The notes under the pieces were generated by a model. That model was given only the letters and a program-made list of their open reading frames with translations. It did no database searches and was not told the DNA's origin. From the NCBI GenBank assembly GCA_028278545.1, contig JANQED010000018.1, forward strand, positions 62,001-126,000: a DNA stretch of 64,000 nt, written 5' to 3'. The DNA comes from Anaerolineales bacterium. GTDB lineage: Bacteria; Chloroflexota; Anaerolineae; Anaerolineales; UBA11858. Positions 24,745 to 33,499 of the stretch are shown piece after piece; positions within the stretch are counted from its first letter, which is position 1, and every line of letters starts with the position of its first letter. A program made the position numbers and the translations under genes.

Positions 24745-27134
24745 AAGGTGCCCGCATCCACATCACCGGCATCGTACAGGGAGTGGGTTTCCGCCCCTTT
24801 GTGTATAACCTGGCTGAAGGACTCGGCGTGACCGGTTGGGTGCGCAACACCTCCGCTGGGGTGGATATTCAAGTCGATGGAGACCAACCCACCCTGGACG
24901 CCTTCCTACGATCGTTGCGGGATGACGCCCCCTCGCTGGCTCTCATTACCGACCTCGAGGTTGATCCCTGCTCCCCAAACGGGTTCTCGTCTTTCGAGAT
25001 CATCCCCTCAGAACCCGTCCCCGGCGCTTTCCAGCCCATCTCGCCGGACGTTGGCGTTTGTCAGGACTGCCTGCGCGAACTCTTCGACCCTCATGACCGC
25101 CGCCATCGTTACCCTTTCATCAACTGCACTAACTGCGGTCCGCGCTTCACCATCATCAAGGATATTCCCTACGACCGCCCCCAGACAACTATGGCCCCCT
25201 TCGAGATGTGCCCGGCCTGCGCCGCTGAATACCAGGACCCCCGCGACCGCCGCTTCCATGCCCAGCCTGTTGCCTGCGCCGAGTGCGGTCCCCACGTCTG
25301 GCTGGAAGCCGCGCAGGGGAGTAACGGCTCGCACCTCCTAACTCCTAACCCGCTCTCATCGGAAGATCAAGCCATCCTCGAAACCCAACATCTGTTAGAA
25401 CAAGGCCGTATCCTCGCCATCAAAGGTCTCGGCGGCTTTCATTTAGCCTGCGACGCCACCAATTCAGAGGCGGTGGCCGAATTGCGTCGGCGCAAGCTGC
25501 GCGTCGATAAACCCTTCGCCCTGATGATGCCCAATATCGAGACTGTTGCCCAGCACTGCTACCTGAAAGAGGCCGAAAGGGAGTTGCTCACCTCGCCCCA
25601 AAGTCCTATCGTCCTGCTCTGGCGGCGACCAGAGTCGATGATTGCCCAGGCCGTTGCCCCGGGACAAAACACCCTCGGCATCATGCTACCGTACACCCCC
25701 CTTCATTATCTTCTTTTTTCATCCACGGCCCCATTCACCGCCCTGGTCATGACCAGCGCCAACCTCAGCGAAGAGCCTATCGCCACAGACAATCAAGAAG
25801 CCCGCCAGCGCCTCGCTGATCTTGCGGACGCTTTCTTGATGCACAATCGTGATATCCACATCCGCTGCGACGATTCTGTTGTCCCAGTTGCACCCCCTAA
25901 CTCCCAACCCCAAACTCCCAACCCCTACCCCCTCCGTCGCAGCCGCGGCTACGCCCCCTACCCCATCGTGCTCCCGCACGCCACACCCCCCATTTTAGCC
26001 ACCGGCCCCGAGCTTAAGAACACCTTCTGCCTGACCAAGGACCGCTACGCTTTCATCAGTCATCACATCGGCGATCTAGAGAATTACGAGACCCTCCAGG
26101 CCTTCGAAAACGGCATCGACCACTACCAACGCCTTTTCCGCATCCAACCCGAGATCATCGCCTACGATCTTCACCCCGATTACCTCGCCACCCGCTATGC
26201 CCTCGACCGCGCCGAATCTGAGCATATCCCCGCCGTTGGCGTTCAGCACCATCACGCCCACATCGCCGCCTGCATGGCCGAGCACGGTTTGGAGGGCGAT
26301 AGACCTGTCATCGGGGTCTCTTTCGATGGCACCGGCTACGGCGACGATGGCGCTATCTGGGGTGGAGAATTCTTGCTGGCCAACTACACAGGCTATCATC
26401 GTTTTGCGCACCTGGCCTACACCCAGCTGCCCGGCGGCGACAAAACCATCCGTGAACCCTGGCGCATGGCCCTGTCATGGCTTTACACCGCCGGCATCGA
26501 CTGGGCCGAAGATCTACCCCCCGTCATCCACGCCAACTCGCAATCCCTAACCCCTAATTCGCCCTCCCTAACTCCTAACCCGCAACTATCCGCCCTCCAC
26601 CACCAGCTCTCCACAGCGGTCAACGCACCCCCCACCTCCAGCATTGGCCGCCTCTTCGATGCCGTCGCTGCCCTGGTCGGCCTCCGCCAGACGGTCAACT
26701 ACGAGGCCCAGGCCGCCATCGAATTGGAAGCCCTCGCCGACCCCAACGAAATTGACCATTATCCATTAGCGATCTTAGCCCCTGAAGCCACAAGCGAAAA
26801 TAATGAGCATGCTAAACTAATTGACCCTGCCCCCATGTTCCACGCTCTCCTCGCCGACCTCAGATCAGGGACGAGCATCCCCACCATCTCGGCGCGTTTC
26901 CACAACGGCCTGGCCCAGGCAGTACTGCTCATTGCATTGGCTATGCGAAAAGAATTTGAGGCCAACACCGTGGTGCTCAGCGGCGGAGTGTGGCAAAATA
27001 TGACCCTGTTGAACAAATCGATCACCCTCCTCAAAAAGGAAGGCTTCGAAGTCCTCATCCATGAAAAAGTGCCTGCCAATGATGGCGGCCTTTCCCTCGG
27101 CCAAGCAGTCATTGCCGCACACCAATTCCAGTAA
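24741..27134 (+). CDS. hypF: Carbamoyltransferase HypF
   Basis: A 797-residue protein that makes the carbamoyl adenylate used to build the CN ligands of the [NiFe] site. Domains in order: acylphosphatase (GIVQGVGFRPFVYNLAEGL), two zinc fingers (CQDC, CTNCGPRFT, CPAC and CAECGPH), YrdC-like (DKPFALMMPNIETV) and the Kae1-like carbamoyltransferase (VQHHHAHIAACMAEHGLEG). Three in-frame insertions of a CCTAACC-type repeat code for LTPN-like peptides: after the zinc fingers, before PLRRSRGYAP, and in the Kae1-like domain. The frame stays open across all three. The start overlaps the hypB stop. Confidence 0.95.
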   Translation: MKGARIHITGIVQGVGFRPFVYNLAEGLGVTGWVRNTSAGVDIQVDGDQPTLDAFLRSLRDDAPSLALITDLEVDPCSPNGFSSFEIIPSEPVPGAFQPISPDVGVCQDCLRELFDPHDRRHRYPFINCTNCGPRFTIIKDIPYDRPQTTMAPFEMCPACAAEYQDPRDRRFHAQPVACAECGPHVWLEAAQGSNGSHLLTPNPLSSEDQAILETQHLLEQGRILAIKGLGGFHLACDATNSEAVAELRRRKLRVDKPFALMMPNIETVAQHCYLKEAERELLTSPQSPIVLLWRRPESMIAQAVAPGQNTLGIMLPYTPLHYLLFSSTAPFTALVMTSANLSEEPIATDNQEARQRLADLADAFLMHNRDIHIRCDDSVVPVAPPNSQPQTPNPYPLRRSRGYAPYPIVLPHATPPILATGPELKNTFCLTKDRYAFISHHIGDLENYETLQAFENGIDHYQRLFRIQPEIIAYDLHPDYLATRYALDRAESEHIPAVGVQHHHAHIAACMAEHGLEGDRPVIGVSFDGTGYGDDGAIWGGEFLLANYTGYHRFAHLAYTQLPGGDKTIREPWRMALSWLYTAGIDWAEDLPPVIHANSQSLTPNSPSLTPNPQLSALHHQLSTAVNAPPTSSIGRLFDAVAALVGLRQTVNYEAQAAIELEALADPNEIDHYPLAILAPEATSENNEHAKLIDPAPMFHALLADLRSGTSIPTISARFHNGLAQAVLLIALAMRKEFEANTVVLSGGVWQNMTLLNKSITLLKKEGFEVLIHEKVPANDGGLSLGQAVIAAHQFQ
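25335..25351. repeat. CTCCTAACTCCTAACCC repeat in hypF, copy 1
   Basis: Two tandem CTCCTAAC-like units sit in frame after the zinc-finger region and encode a Leu-Thr-Pro-Asn-Pro peptide. Confidence 0.8.
25893..25936. repeat. CTAACTCCC/CCAACCCC repeat in hypF, copy 2
   Basis: A degenerate C-rich tract lies in frame just before the conserved PLRRSRGYAP motif and encodes a Pro/Asn/Gln-rich stretch (PPNSQPQTPNPY). Confidence 0.75.
26544..26582. repeat. CCCTAACCCCTAATT/CTCCTAACCC repeat in hypF, copy 3
   Basis: The longest of the three hypF copies. It encodes SLTPNSPSLTPNP inside the Kae1-like domain, with no frame break. Confidence 0.8.
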
Positions 27135-27171
27135 GCCGTGTACTGCGCTCGCCGGGTTGTCAATCCAGCAA

Positions 27172-27187
27172 TGTGATAGCTTTCACA
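27172..27187. promoter_or_regulatory. CRP/FNR-type operator before hypC
   Basis: TGTGATAGCTTTCACA is a perfect TGTGA-N6-TCACA palindrome in the only sizeable gap (112 bases) of the hyp cluster. It suggests a second, regulated promoter for hypCDE. Confidence 0.65.
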
Positions 27188-27246
27188 ACTCTGTGAGCAA
27201 TAGGCAGCATTACCAGTATTTATATTCAAGCAATTCGGAGGTAGTT

Positions 27247-27516
27247 ATGTGTCTCGGTGTCCCCGGAAAGATTATCGAAATCTATGAGAAGCAGGGCCTC
27301 AAAATGGGCAAGGTCGATTTTGGCGGCATTGTCCGCGAGACCTGTCTTGATTTTGTGCCCGAGGCCCAAATCGGCGATTACACGGTCATCCACGTAGGCT
27401 TTGCCATCAGTCTGCTCAGCGAAGAAGAGGCCCAGAAGACCTTAGAGATGCTGCGCGAGATCACGGACATCGGCGAGGAGCTGGGGCTTTACGACGACCA
27501 GCTCCCGGGCGCCTGA
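27247..27516 (+). CDS. hypC: Hydrogenase assembly chaperone HypC
   Basis: An 89-residue HypC/HybG chaperone. The essential Cys2 is in [12 protein letters not shown], and [21 protein letters not shown] carries the family core. It binds HypD and delivers the Fe(CN)2CO unit to the hydrogenase large subunit. The ATG follows a CGGAGGT site. It lies five bases before hypD. Confidence 0.95.
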   Translation: MCLGVPGKIIEIYEKQGLKMGKVDFGGIVRETCLDFVPEAQIGDYTVIHVGFAISLLSEEEAQKTLEMLREITDIGEELGLYDDQLPGA

Positions 27517-27521
27517 CCATC

Positions 27522-28619
27522 ATGAAATACGTCACCGAATACCGCGACGCCGACCTGGTCAAAGGTGTCCTCCAACAGATACAGGAAACCGTCACCCAAA
27601 CCTGGGTTTTGATGGAAATCTGCGGGGGGCAGACTCATGCCATCGTGCGCCACGGCATCGACCAGCTTTTGCCTGACCAAATCGAGTTGGTGCACGGACC
27701 GGGGTGCCCGGTCTGCGTGACGCCGTTGGAGTTGATCGATAAAGCCCTGGCCATAGCCTCGCGCCCTGAGGTGATCTTCACCTCCTATGGCGATATGCTG
27801 CGTGTCCCTGGCTCCGGGCATGATTTATTCTCCGTGCGCGCAGCAGGCGGCGATGTACGCGTAGTTTACTCACCCCTGGACGCCCTCAAGATCGCCCAAG
27901 AAAACCCCGACAAAGAAGTGGTCTTTTTCGCCATTGGCTTCGAGACCACCGCGCCCGCCAACGCCATGAGCGTTGTGCAAGCCAGGGCAATGGGAGTCAA
28001 AAATTACAGTATCTTGGTTTCCCATGTGCGGGTGCCGCCAGCCATGCACGCCATCCTCGGGTCACCGCATAATCGCGTTCAGGGTTTCCTGGCGGCCGGG
28101 CATGTCTGCGCGGTGATGGGGTACTGGGAATATCCCCCCATCGCAAAGCAATACCAGACCCCTATCTCCGTGACCGGCTTCGAACCCCTGGATATCGCCC
28201 AGGGGATCCTCACCGCGGTGGAGATGCTCGAAGGTGGGCGCGTCGAGGAAGTCGAGAATGCCTATCCGCGCGCGGTCACCTTTGAAGGCAACCAACCTGC
28301 TCAAAAAGTGATCAACCAGGTATTCGAAGAATGCGACCGCAAATGGCGCGGCATTGGCACCATCCCGATAAGCGGCTGGAGTCTGCGCCCTGAGTTCGCC
28401 GACTTCAACGCCGAGATGCGCTTCAATGTCGGCGAAATCCAATCTGAGGAATCGCCTCTCTGCATCGCTGGCGAAATCCTGCAAGGCTTGAAGAAACCCC
28501 ATCAATGCACCGCTTTTGGTAAACAATGCAAACCCGAACACCCGCTGGGCGCAACGATGGTCTCTGCCGAAGGTGCATGCGCAGCCTATTACCGATATGG
28601 CAGAGGGATAAATGAGTAA
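27522..28619 (+). CDS. hypD: Hydrogenase formation protein HypD
   Basis: A 365-residue iron-sulfur scaffold for Fe(CN)2CO assembly. Family cysteines appear in [31 protein letters not shown] and the C-terminal [4Fe-4S] region ([34 protein letters not shown]). The stop TAA overlaps the hypE start by one base (TAATG). Confidence 0.96.
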   Translation: MKYVTEYRDADLVKGVLQQIQETVTQTWVLMEICGGQTHAIVRHGIDQLLPDQIELVHGPGCPVCVTPLELIDKALAIASRPEVIFTSYGDMLRVPGSGHDLFSVRAAGGDVRVVYSPLDALKIAQENPDKEVVFFAIGFETTAPANAMSVVQARAMGVKNYSILVSHVRVPPAMHAILGSPHNRVQGFLAAGHVCAVMGYWEYPPIAKQYQTPISVTGFEPLDIAQGILTAVEMLEGGRVEEVENAYPRAVTFEGNQPAQKVINQVFEECDRKWRGIGTIPISGWSLRPEFADFNAEMRFNVGEIQSEESPLCIAGEILQGLKKPHQCTAFGKQCKPEHPLGATMVSAEGACAAYYRYGRGINE

Positions 28620-29704
28620 TGACTGACGATCAACAAGCAATGACCAACAACCTCCCCACCATGACCGGTCCAGTCTGCCCGGTGCCGCTGAAGCACAGCG
28701 AAAAGATCGTCCTGGGGCATGGCAGCGGCGGCAAGATGATGGCTGATCTGATCGCCAAGACCTTCCTGCCCCCGCTGGACAATCCCGTGCTGCGCGCGGG
28801 GAATGACGCTGGCGTGGTCCAGCCTGAGCTCGGCCCCCAATTGGCTATTAGCACGGATTGTCACGTGGTATCCCCCCTCTTCTTCCCTGGCGGGGATATC
28901 GGGCGATTAGCCATCTGCGGCACGGTCAATGATGTCGCTATGATGGGGGCAAAACCCCAGTACTTGACCGCCGGATTCATCCTCGAGGAGGGCCTGGATC
29001 TGGCTATCCTCGAACGTGTGGTTGAATCGATGAAAGCCGCTGCCGAAGAGGCGGATGTTGAGGTCGTCGCCGGGGATACGAAAGTCGTCCAAAAAGGATT
29101 GGCAGATGGACTGTATATCACCACTTCGGGCGTCGGTACGATATTCCCGGGGGTGGAGATCAGCGGAGCCGGAGCCAAATCCGGGGATGTGGTGATTCTC
29201 TCCGGGTACCTTGGAGATCACGGGATCGCGGTTCTGGGCGCGCGCGGCGAGCTGGGGTTCGAATCAGATGTTCAAAGCGATGTAGCCCCCCTAAACCACG
29301 TCATCGCCGCCATCTTGGCGACCAGTGAACAAGTTCGGGTTCTGCGCGATCCTACGCGAGGCGGCGTCGCCTCAACCCTGAATGAAATCGCGCAACAATC
29401 GGATGTCGGCATTACTCTCTTTGAAAACGCCATCCCGGTACGCCCGGCCGTAGCCGCCGCCTGCGAGATGTTAGGGTTCGATCCCCTATACATCGCCAAC
29501 GAAGGCAAATTTATCGCCATCGCTGGCCCAACAGATGCCGATAAAATCCTTAGTGTCATCCGCAGCCACCCATACGGCGAAGGTACGGCCATCATTGGTG
29601 AAGTGACCGCAGAACCCCCGGGGCGCGTGCTGATGAAGACAGCCATTGGTGGCACCAGGATCGTCGACGTTTTAGCCGGAGAGCTGCTGCCCAGGATATG
29701 CTAG
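28619..29704 (+). CDS. hypE: Hydrogenase expression/formation protein HypE
   Basis: A 361-residue PurM/AIR-synthase-like protein whose C-terminal Cys is carbamoylated and dehydrated to thiocyanate for the CN ligands. The C-terminus ends in PRIC as required. Nucleotide-binding motifs include LGHGSGGKMM, GNDAGVVQPELG and RDPTRGGVASTLNEIAQ. The first 18 residues ([18 protein letters not shown]) are not conserved and come from a degenerate ATGAC-like repeat. Confidence 0.96.
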   Translation: MTDDQQAMTNNLPTMTGPVCPVPLKHSEKIVLGHGSGGKMMADLIAKTFLPPLDNPVLRAGNDAGVVQPELGPQLAISTDCHVVSPLFFPGGDIGRLAICGTVNDVAMMGAKPQYLTAGFILEEGLDLAILERVVESMKAAAEEADVEVVAGDTKVVQKGLADGLYITTSGVGTIFPGVEISGAGAKSGDVVILSGYLGDHGIAVLGARGELGFESDVQSDVAPLNHVIAAILATSEQVRVLRDPTRGGVASTLNEIAQQSDVGITLFENAIPVRPAVAAACEMLGFDPLYIANEGKFIAIAGPTDADKILSVIRSHPYGEGTAIIGEVTAEPPGRVLMKTAIGGTRIVDVLAGELLPRIC

Positions 29705-29790
29705 ATGGATTTTGAAGGGGGCGAAACTAAACTTGTCAGCCGATAGCCAAACAAGAAACGCATATCCCTTTCGAGACGTACGTTCATTAG

Positions 29791-30687
29791 CTAATTTTCA
29801 CGATTCAAATTAGGGTCATCATCTTCCCCCAATCGCTGGAGCTCAGCGATAGCCGCGCTGAGATAGGCGCCAAAGAGCACCCAGAATCCCAATAGATAAG
29901 TCCAAAACAGCAGCGCCGCCACAGCCCCTAACGAACCATAGACCAGGCTGTAGTTGATGAATCCGTTGCGGATGTACCAGGTGAAACCCCAAGTTGTGAC
30001 CACAATTGCCGTAGAAGCGATCAAGCTGCCCCAGGCCCCTTCTGACCAGGTAACATGGGTGTTGGGAATCCAGCGATATAAAGTCAGCAGCGAGACAAAA
30101 AGCGTAACCCAAACCGCGAACTGAGAAAAGAAGCGCATTTGTGTCAACACCTGGGCTGCTCCATTGACCTGCTCAGGTAAAAGACGCGTCAGCGTATTGG
30201 CGGTCATCAGCGCTACTATCACGACAAATAACACCACCAGGATCAACAGGGCCATCAAGCGTCTCGCAATAAAAGGTCTCTGTCGAGCAGATGACCAGGC
30301 ATAGTTGATATTGCGGGCCAAGGTCGCAAAAATAGCCGAACCAGACCAGGCCAAGGCAATCGTGCTGAAAGTGCTCACTGAACCACGAGCTTGCAACACT
30401 TGTTGAATATTCCTCTCAATTACCTCGCCCGAAATTGGAAAAATCCCTATCAGAAATTCCAATACTTGTGTTTGCGCTTCAGCGCTTTTGAGAAAGGAGC
30501 CACCATAGGCCACTAAGATCAATAAGAGCGGGAACAAAGAGAAGAATCCATAAAAGGCCATCCCGGCAGCGGCTTCGGCTGCACGCCGTTCACCAAAGCC
30601 CTCGAACGTCCTGCGAAGGATTTTATAAACATCAACTGTTGTTCGCCCCAACCTCAGAAAATAAGCCTTCAATGTCGTCATTATCAA
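29791..30687 (-). CDS. YihY/BrkB family membrane protein
   Basis: A 298-residue inner-membrane protein with about six hydrophobic segments. The family signature AAAGMAFYGFFSLFPLLLIL is near residue 40, and VYGSLGAVAALLFWTYLLGF near the C-terminus. Members are often misannotated as RNase BN, and the transported substrate, if any, is unknown. A second ATG two codons in is possible. Confidence 0.9.
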   Translation of the reverse strand: MIMTTLKAYFLRLGRTTVDVYKILRRTFEGFGERRAAEAAAGMAFYGFFSLFPLLLILVAYGGSFLKSAEAQTQVLEFLIGIFPISGEVIERNIQQVLQARGSVSTFSTIALAWSGSAIFATLARNINYAWSSARQRPFIARRLMALLILVVLFVVIVALMTANTLTRLLPEQVNGAAQVLTQMRFFSQFAVWVTLFVSLLTLYRWIPNTHVTWSEGAWGSLIASTAIVVTTWGFTWYIRNGFINYSLVYGSLGAVAALLFWTYLLGFWVLFGAYLSAAIAELQRLGEDDDPNLNREN

Positions 30688-30799
30688 AGTGATTCTATGT
30701 TTCTAAAACCCTCTTCTGCGACAGCAAAAATAAACTTGAGCAACGAGACGAAAGTTTTCGTCGCCCACTTTTGTATCGTCAAGGCTCAAGTCAATCGAG

Positions 30800-30997
30800 T
30801 TATTCTTTCTTATCAGTTTTAGTTCTGGGAGCAATGCGGGATAACTGCTTCTTTGAAACGCGGTTTGTCGTGCGACATTTCGGGCAGCGCACATCATAAT
30901 GGGCTAAATTCTCTTTTTTCACCAACGCGAGTGCTTCTGCAACCACATCGCGGCCCAAAGCAATCGGCATCTGACACTTATAACATCGGATTTGCAT
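30800..30997 (-). CDS. Small zinc ribbon protein
   Basis: A 65-residue protein with two CxxC pairs (IRCYKCQMPIALG and VRCPKCRTTNRVSK) separated by about 28 residues, forming a treble-clef or zinc-ribbon fold, and a basic C-terminal tail. Its role is unknown, though similar small ribbons bind nucleic acid. An upstream ATG would add an unrelated 17-residue extension. Confidence 0.75.
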   Translation of the reverse strand: MQIRCYKCQMPIALGRDVVAEALALVKKENLAHYDVRCPKCRTTNRVSKKQLSRIAPRTKTDKKE

Positions 30998-31122
30998 TTT
31001 AGATTCCTCTACAGTTGAACTATAAACGTGACCGACACAAGTATACAATATCTAGAGATTTAGGGGTAGACTCCCCCCGGAGGTAGCGCGATCCAAGCGA
31101 GAAAGTGCTTCATCGAAAAGGG

Positions 31123-31128
31123 TATAAT
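31123..31128 (+). promoter_or_regulatory. -10 element suggesting a leaderless transcript
   Basis: A perfect TATAAT ends only seven bases before the adenosyltransferase ATG, so the predicted +1 falls at or next to the start codon. No Shine-Dalgarno sequence precedes the gene. Confidence 0.55.
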
Positions 31129-31135
31129 TGTGCTT

Positions 31136-31684
31136 ATGAAGAAATATTACACCCGCACCGGAGACAAAGGTACGACTGGAATTCTAGGGGGAGACCGCCT
31201 ACCTAAGAATCACCCCCGAATTGAAGCGGTTGGTAACATCGATGAAGTCACCGCCGTCATGGGTCTTGCCCGCGCCAACTGCAAAACCGAGCAGGCCGCC
31301 GAGATCATCCTGGCAGTCCAACGCGATCTATACGCACTCATGTCTGAAGTGGCCGCGCTACCCGAACACGCCCACAAATTCCGTGAGATCGATGAAACCA
31401 AGGTGGCCTGGCTGGAAGAGCAAATTATGCTGATACAAGAAAACGCGAAGCCGCCCAAGGAGTTCGTCATCCCTGGCGATACAGCCAACAGTGCGGCTAT
31501 CGATCTCGCCCGCACCGTCGTGCGGCGCGCTGAAAGGCGTGTGGCGGGACTCTATCACAATGGCGACCTGGACAACGCGCAGATACTGCGCTATCTCAAC
31601 CGGCTTTCATCTCTTTGTTTCGCACTAGAATTGCTTGAAACCCAGGCGGGCGGGAAAGATAAACCGACGCTAGTCACAGACTAA
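31136..31684 (+). CDS. PduO-type cob(I)alamin adenosyltransferase
   Basis: A 182-residue enzyme that transfers the adenosyl group of ATP to cob(I)alamin. Family motifs are YTRTGDKGTTGILGGDR at the start (ATP binding), VGNIDEVTAVMGLAR and RTVVRRAERRVAGL. It supports coenzyme B12-dependent enzymes that are not in this window. The stop is directly followed by the ATG of the next gene. Confidence 0.94.
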   Translation: MKKYYTRTGDKGTTGILGGDRLPKNHPRIEAVGNIDEVTAVMGLARANCKTEQAAEIILAVQRDLYALMSEVAALPEHAHKFREIDETKVAWLEEQIMLIQENAKPPKEFVIPGDTANSAAIDLARTVVRRAERRVAGLYHNGDLDNAQILRYLNRLSSLCFALELLETQAGGKDKPTLVTD

Positions 31685-32437
31685 ATGACCGGTACACTCA
31701 TCAACGTTGCGACCGTGCTCATTGGCGGCACATTGGGGCTGATCTTCGGTTCCCGACTACCGGAACGCATCCGCAGAACCGTGGTAGCTGGCCTCGGATT
31801 ATTCACCGCAGCCATCGGCGTGCAGATGTTCCTAGAAACCCAAAATCCAATCATCGTGTTGATCAGTATCCTCGTCGGTGGAATTTTGGGCGAATGGTGG
31901 CGCATCGAGGACGGTCTCAGCAACCTGGGTGGATTCCTCGAAGCGCGCTTCACTGGAAGCAAATCAAATCATCTCGAGGCCTCAGCACCCCAATCCCGCG
32001 GAGAATCCGCTGCTCGCGAACGCTTCATTCACGGTTTCTTGACTGCTTCCCTGGTTTTCTGTGTTGGGCCAATGACCATCCTGGGCTCCATCCAAGACGG
32101 TCTCACCGGGGACTACCGCCTGCTGGCAATCAAATCGGTTTTGGACGGTTTCGCTTCACTGGCCTTCGCATCCAGCCTGGGGATCGGGGTGCTCTTCTCG
32201 TCGCTGACGGTGTTGATCTTTCAAGGGGGAATCAGCTTATTGGCTGCCCAGGCGCAAGCTTTGATCACGTCAGCCATGATGAGTGAGATGACAGCCGCTG
32301 GTGGACTGCTGCTCTTAGGGTTATCGATCAGCAGCCTGTTAGAGCTCAAACCTATCCGAGTGGGGAATTTCTTACCCGCATTGGTGCTGGCACCGCTATT
32401 TGTAGCACTGGTTGAGTATTTGGGAATTGCTTTCTGA
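31685..32437 (+). CDS. DUF554 family membrane protein
   Basis: A 250-residue polytopic protein of the DUF554 (YdfK/YqgA) family. The signature GTLINVATVLIGGTLGLIFG is at the N-terminus, and FCVGPMTILGSIQDGLTGD in the middle. It is probably a transporter-like membrane protein of unknown substrate, and is co-transcribed with the adenosyltransferase. Confidence 0.92.
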   Translation: MTGTLINVATVLIGGTLGLIFGSRLPERIRRTVVAGLGLFTAAIGVQMFLETQNPIIVLISILVGGILGEWWRIEDGLSNLGGFLEARFTGSKSNHLEASAPQSRGESAARERFIHGFLTASLVFCVGPMTILGSIQDGLTGDYRLLAIKSVLDGFASLAFASSLGIGVLFSSLTVLIFQGGISLLAAQAQALITSAMMSEMTAAGGLLLLGLSISSLLELKPIRVGNFLPALVLAPLFVALVEYLGIAF

Positions 32438-32537
32438 AGCCCCCCTTATGCACACAGCCATTTATCGCAATCTACCAGATATCGGTAACACCAGACATAG
32501 GCATTCTGTACTTGCGATCACCTTTATTGCCTAATAC

Positions 32538-32581
32538 AAAAACACTGGGACGAGGAAGATATCTCATCCCGGTGTTTTTTC
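32538..32581. terminator. Bidirectional intrinsic terminator
   Basis: A stem of 13-14 bp (AACACTGGGA.../...TCCCGGTGTT) has T-runs on the plus side and A-runs before it, so it can serve both converging genes. Confidence 0.8.
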
Positions 32582-32595
32582 TGTCAAACCCTCGT

Positions 32596-33312
32596 TCACT
32601 GTGACAAAGCAGCATCGATGATCGCTTGAAATTCTTCCGCGGGGCGGTTTCCAATAACCAATTGGCCGTTAATTAGAAAACTCGGGGTGGAATTGATGCC
32701 CGCTTGGGCGGCATCAAGCTGATCTTGTTGAACCTGATCTTGAAACTTGTTATCGTCCAGACAGGTGTTAAAAGCATCCATATCCAGCGAGAGTTCTTCG
32801 GCAAAGGACTGCATGTATCGATCAACAAGCGCGTTCTGACTTGAATAGAGCGCAATCTGGTTGGCATAGATCAGATCATGATACTCCCAATACTTGTTTT
32901 GATCCCCAGCGCAATAGGCAGCTTCAGCCAATTGGGGAGAAGTTGTTGGACTCAACATGCTCCCCACAGAACGAGAGATGAAATACACTTGGCCGTCCGC
33001 CACATACGTCTCGGCAATCAGTTCACCCGTGCTCTGAGCAAAATCGGCACAGTGGCCGCAACCATAATCAGAGAACTCCTCGATGACCACGGGGGCGTCA
33101 GGATCGCCCATGGCATTGCCGGAGGCATTTGGCCGTGAAGAGAGATCCGGCACAATGATCTCGCCGAGAGGTGTCAACGAGCGCTGAACAGTTGGGATCA
33201 CAAGAATCGCGGCTAAAATCAAGGCAAACCCACTGACAACCAGAATGACTGTCACGCGCTGCTGTTGCTTACGTTTGCGGCGTCTCTCCTGGATCGCTTG
33301 ACGGCTTTGCAT
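32596..33312 (-). CDS. DsbA-like thiol:disulfide oxidoreductase, membrane-anchored
   Basis: A 238-residue protein with a basic N-terminus, a membrane anchor at about residues 19-41 and a DsbA/BdbD-type thioredoxin domain. The active site CGHC is at residues 85-88 (SDYGCGHCADFA), and the cis-Pro region is NSTPSFLINGQLVIGN. It probably oxidises thiols outside the membrane, a natural partner of the thioredoxin-VKOR protein. Confidence 0.88.
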   Translation of the reverse strand: MQSRQAIQERRRKRKQQQRVTVILVVSGFALILAAILVIPTVQRSLTPLGEIIVPDLSSRPNASGNAMGDPDAPVVIEEFSDYGCGHCADFAQSTGELIAETYVADGQVYFISRSVGSMLSPTTSPQLAEAAYCAGDQNKYWEYHDLIYANQIALYSSQNALVDRYMQSFAEELSLDMDAFNTCLDDNKFQDQVQQDQLDAAQAGINSTPSFLINGQLVIGNRPAEEFQAIIDAALSQ

Positions 33313-33499
33313 GGAACACTCCTAATAGAGATGATTTTCAGAAATTAATGCCCCAAATTTTGCCATAGCCAATATGGCTTGTCCAGCCAAAAATGATCAA
33401 ACTGTGGAAAATCTTATCGATTTCTCATTTGCAGACATCAACACAGAAGGGAAATCGGCAACCATGCTCGCGAAATTGACAATTAAGAGGGATATTTGA

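Noticed and set aside
28619-28672. ATGAC-like repeats at the start of hypE as a separate element
   Set aside because: They are too degenerate and too short to call an element, and the overlapping start with hypD is plausible as it stands.
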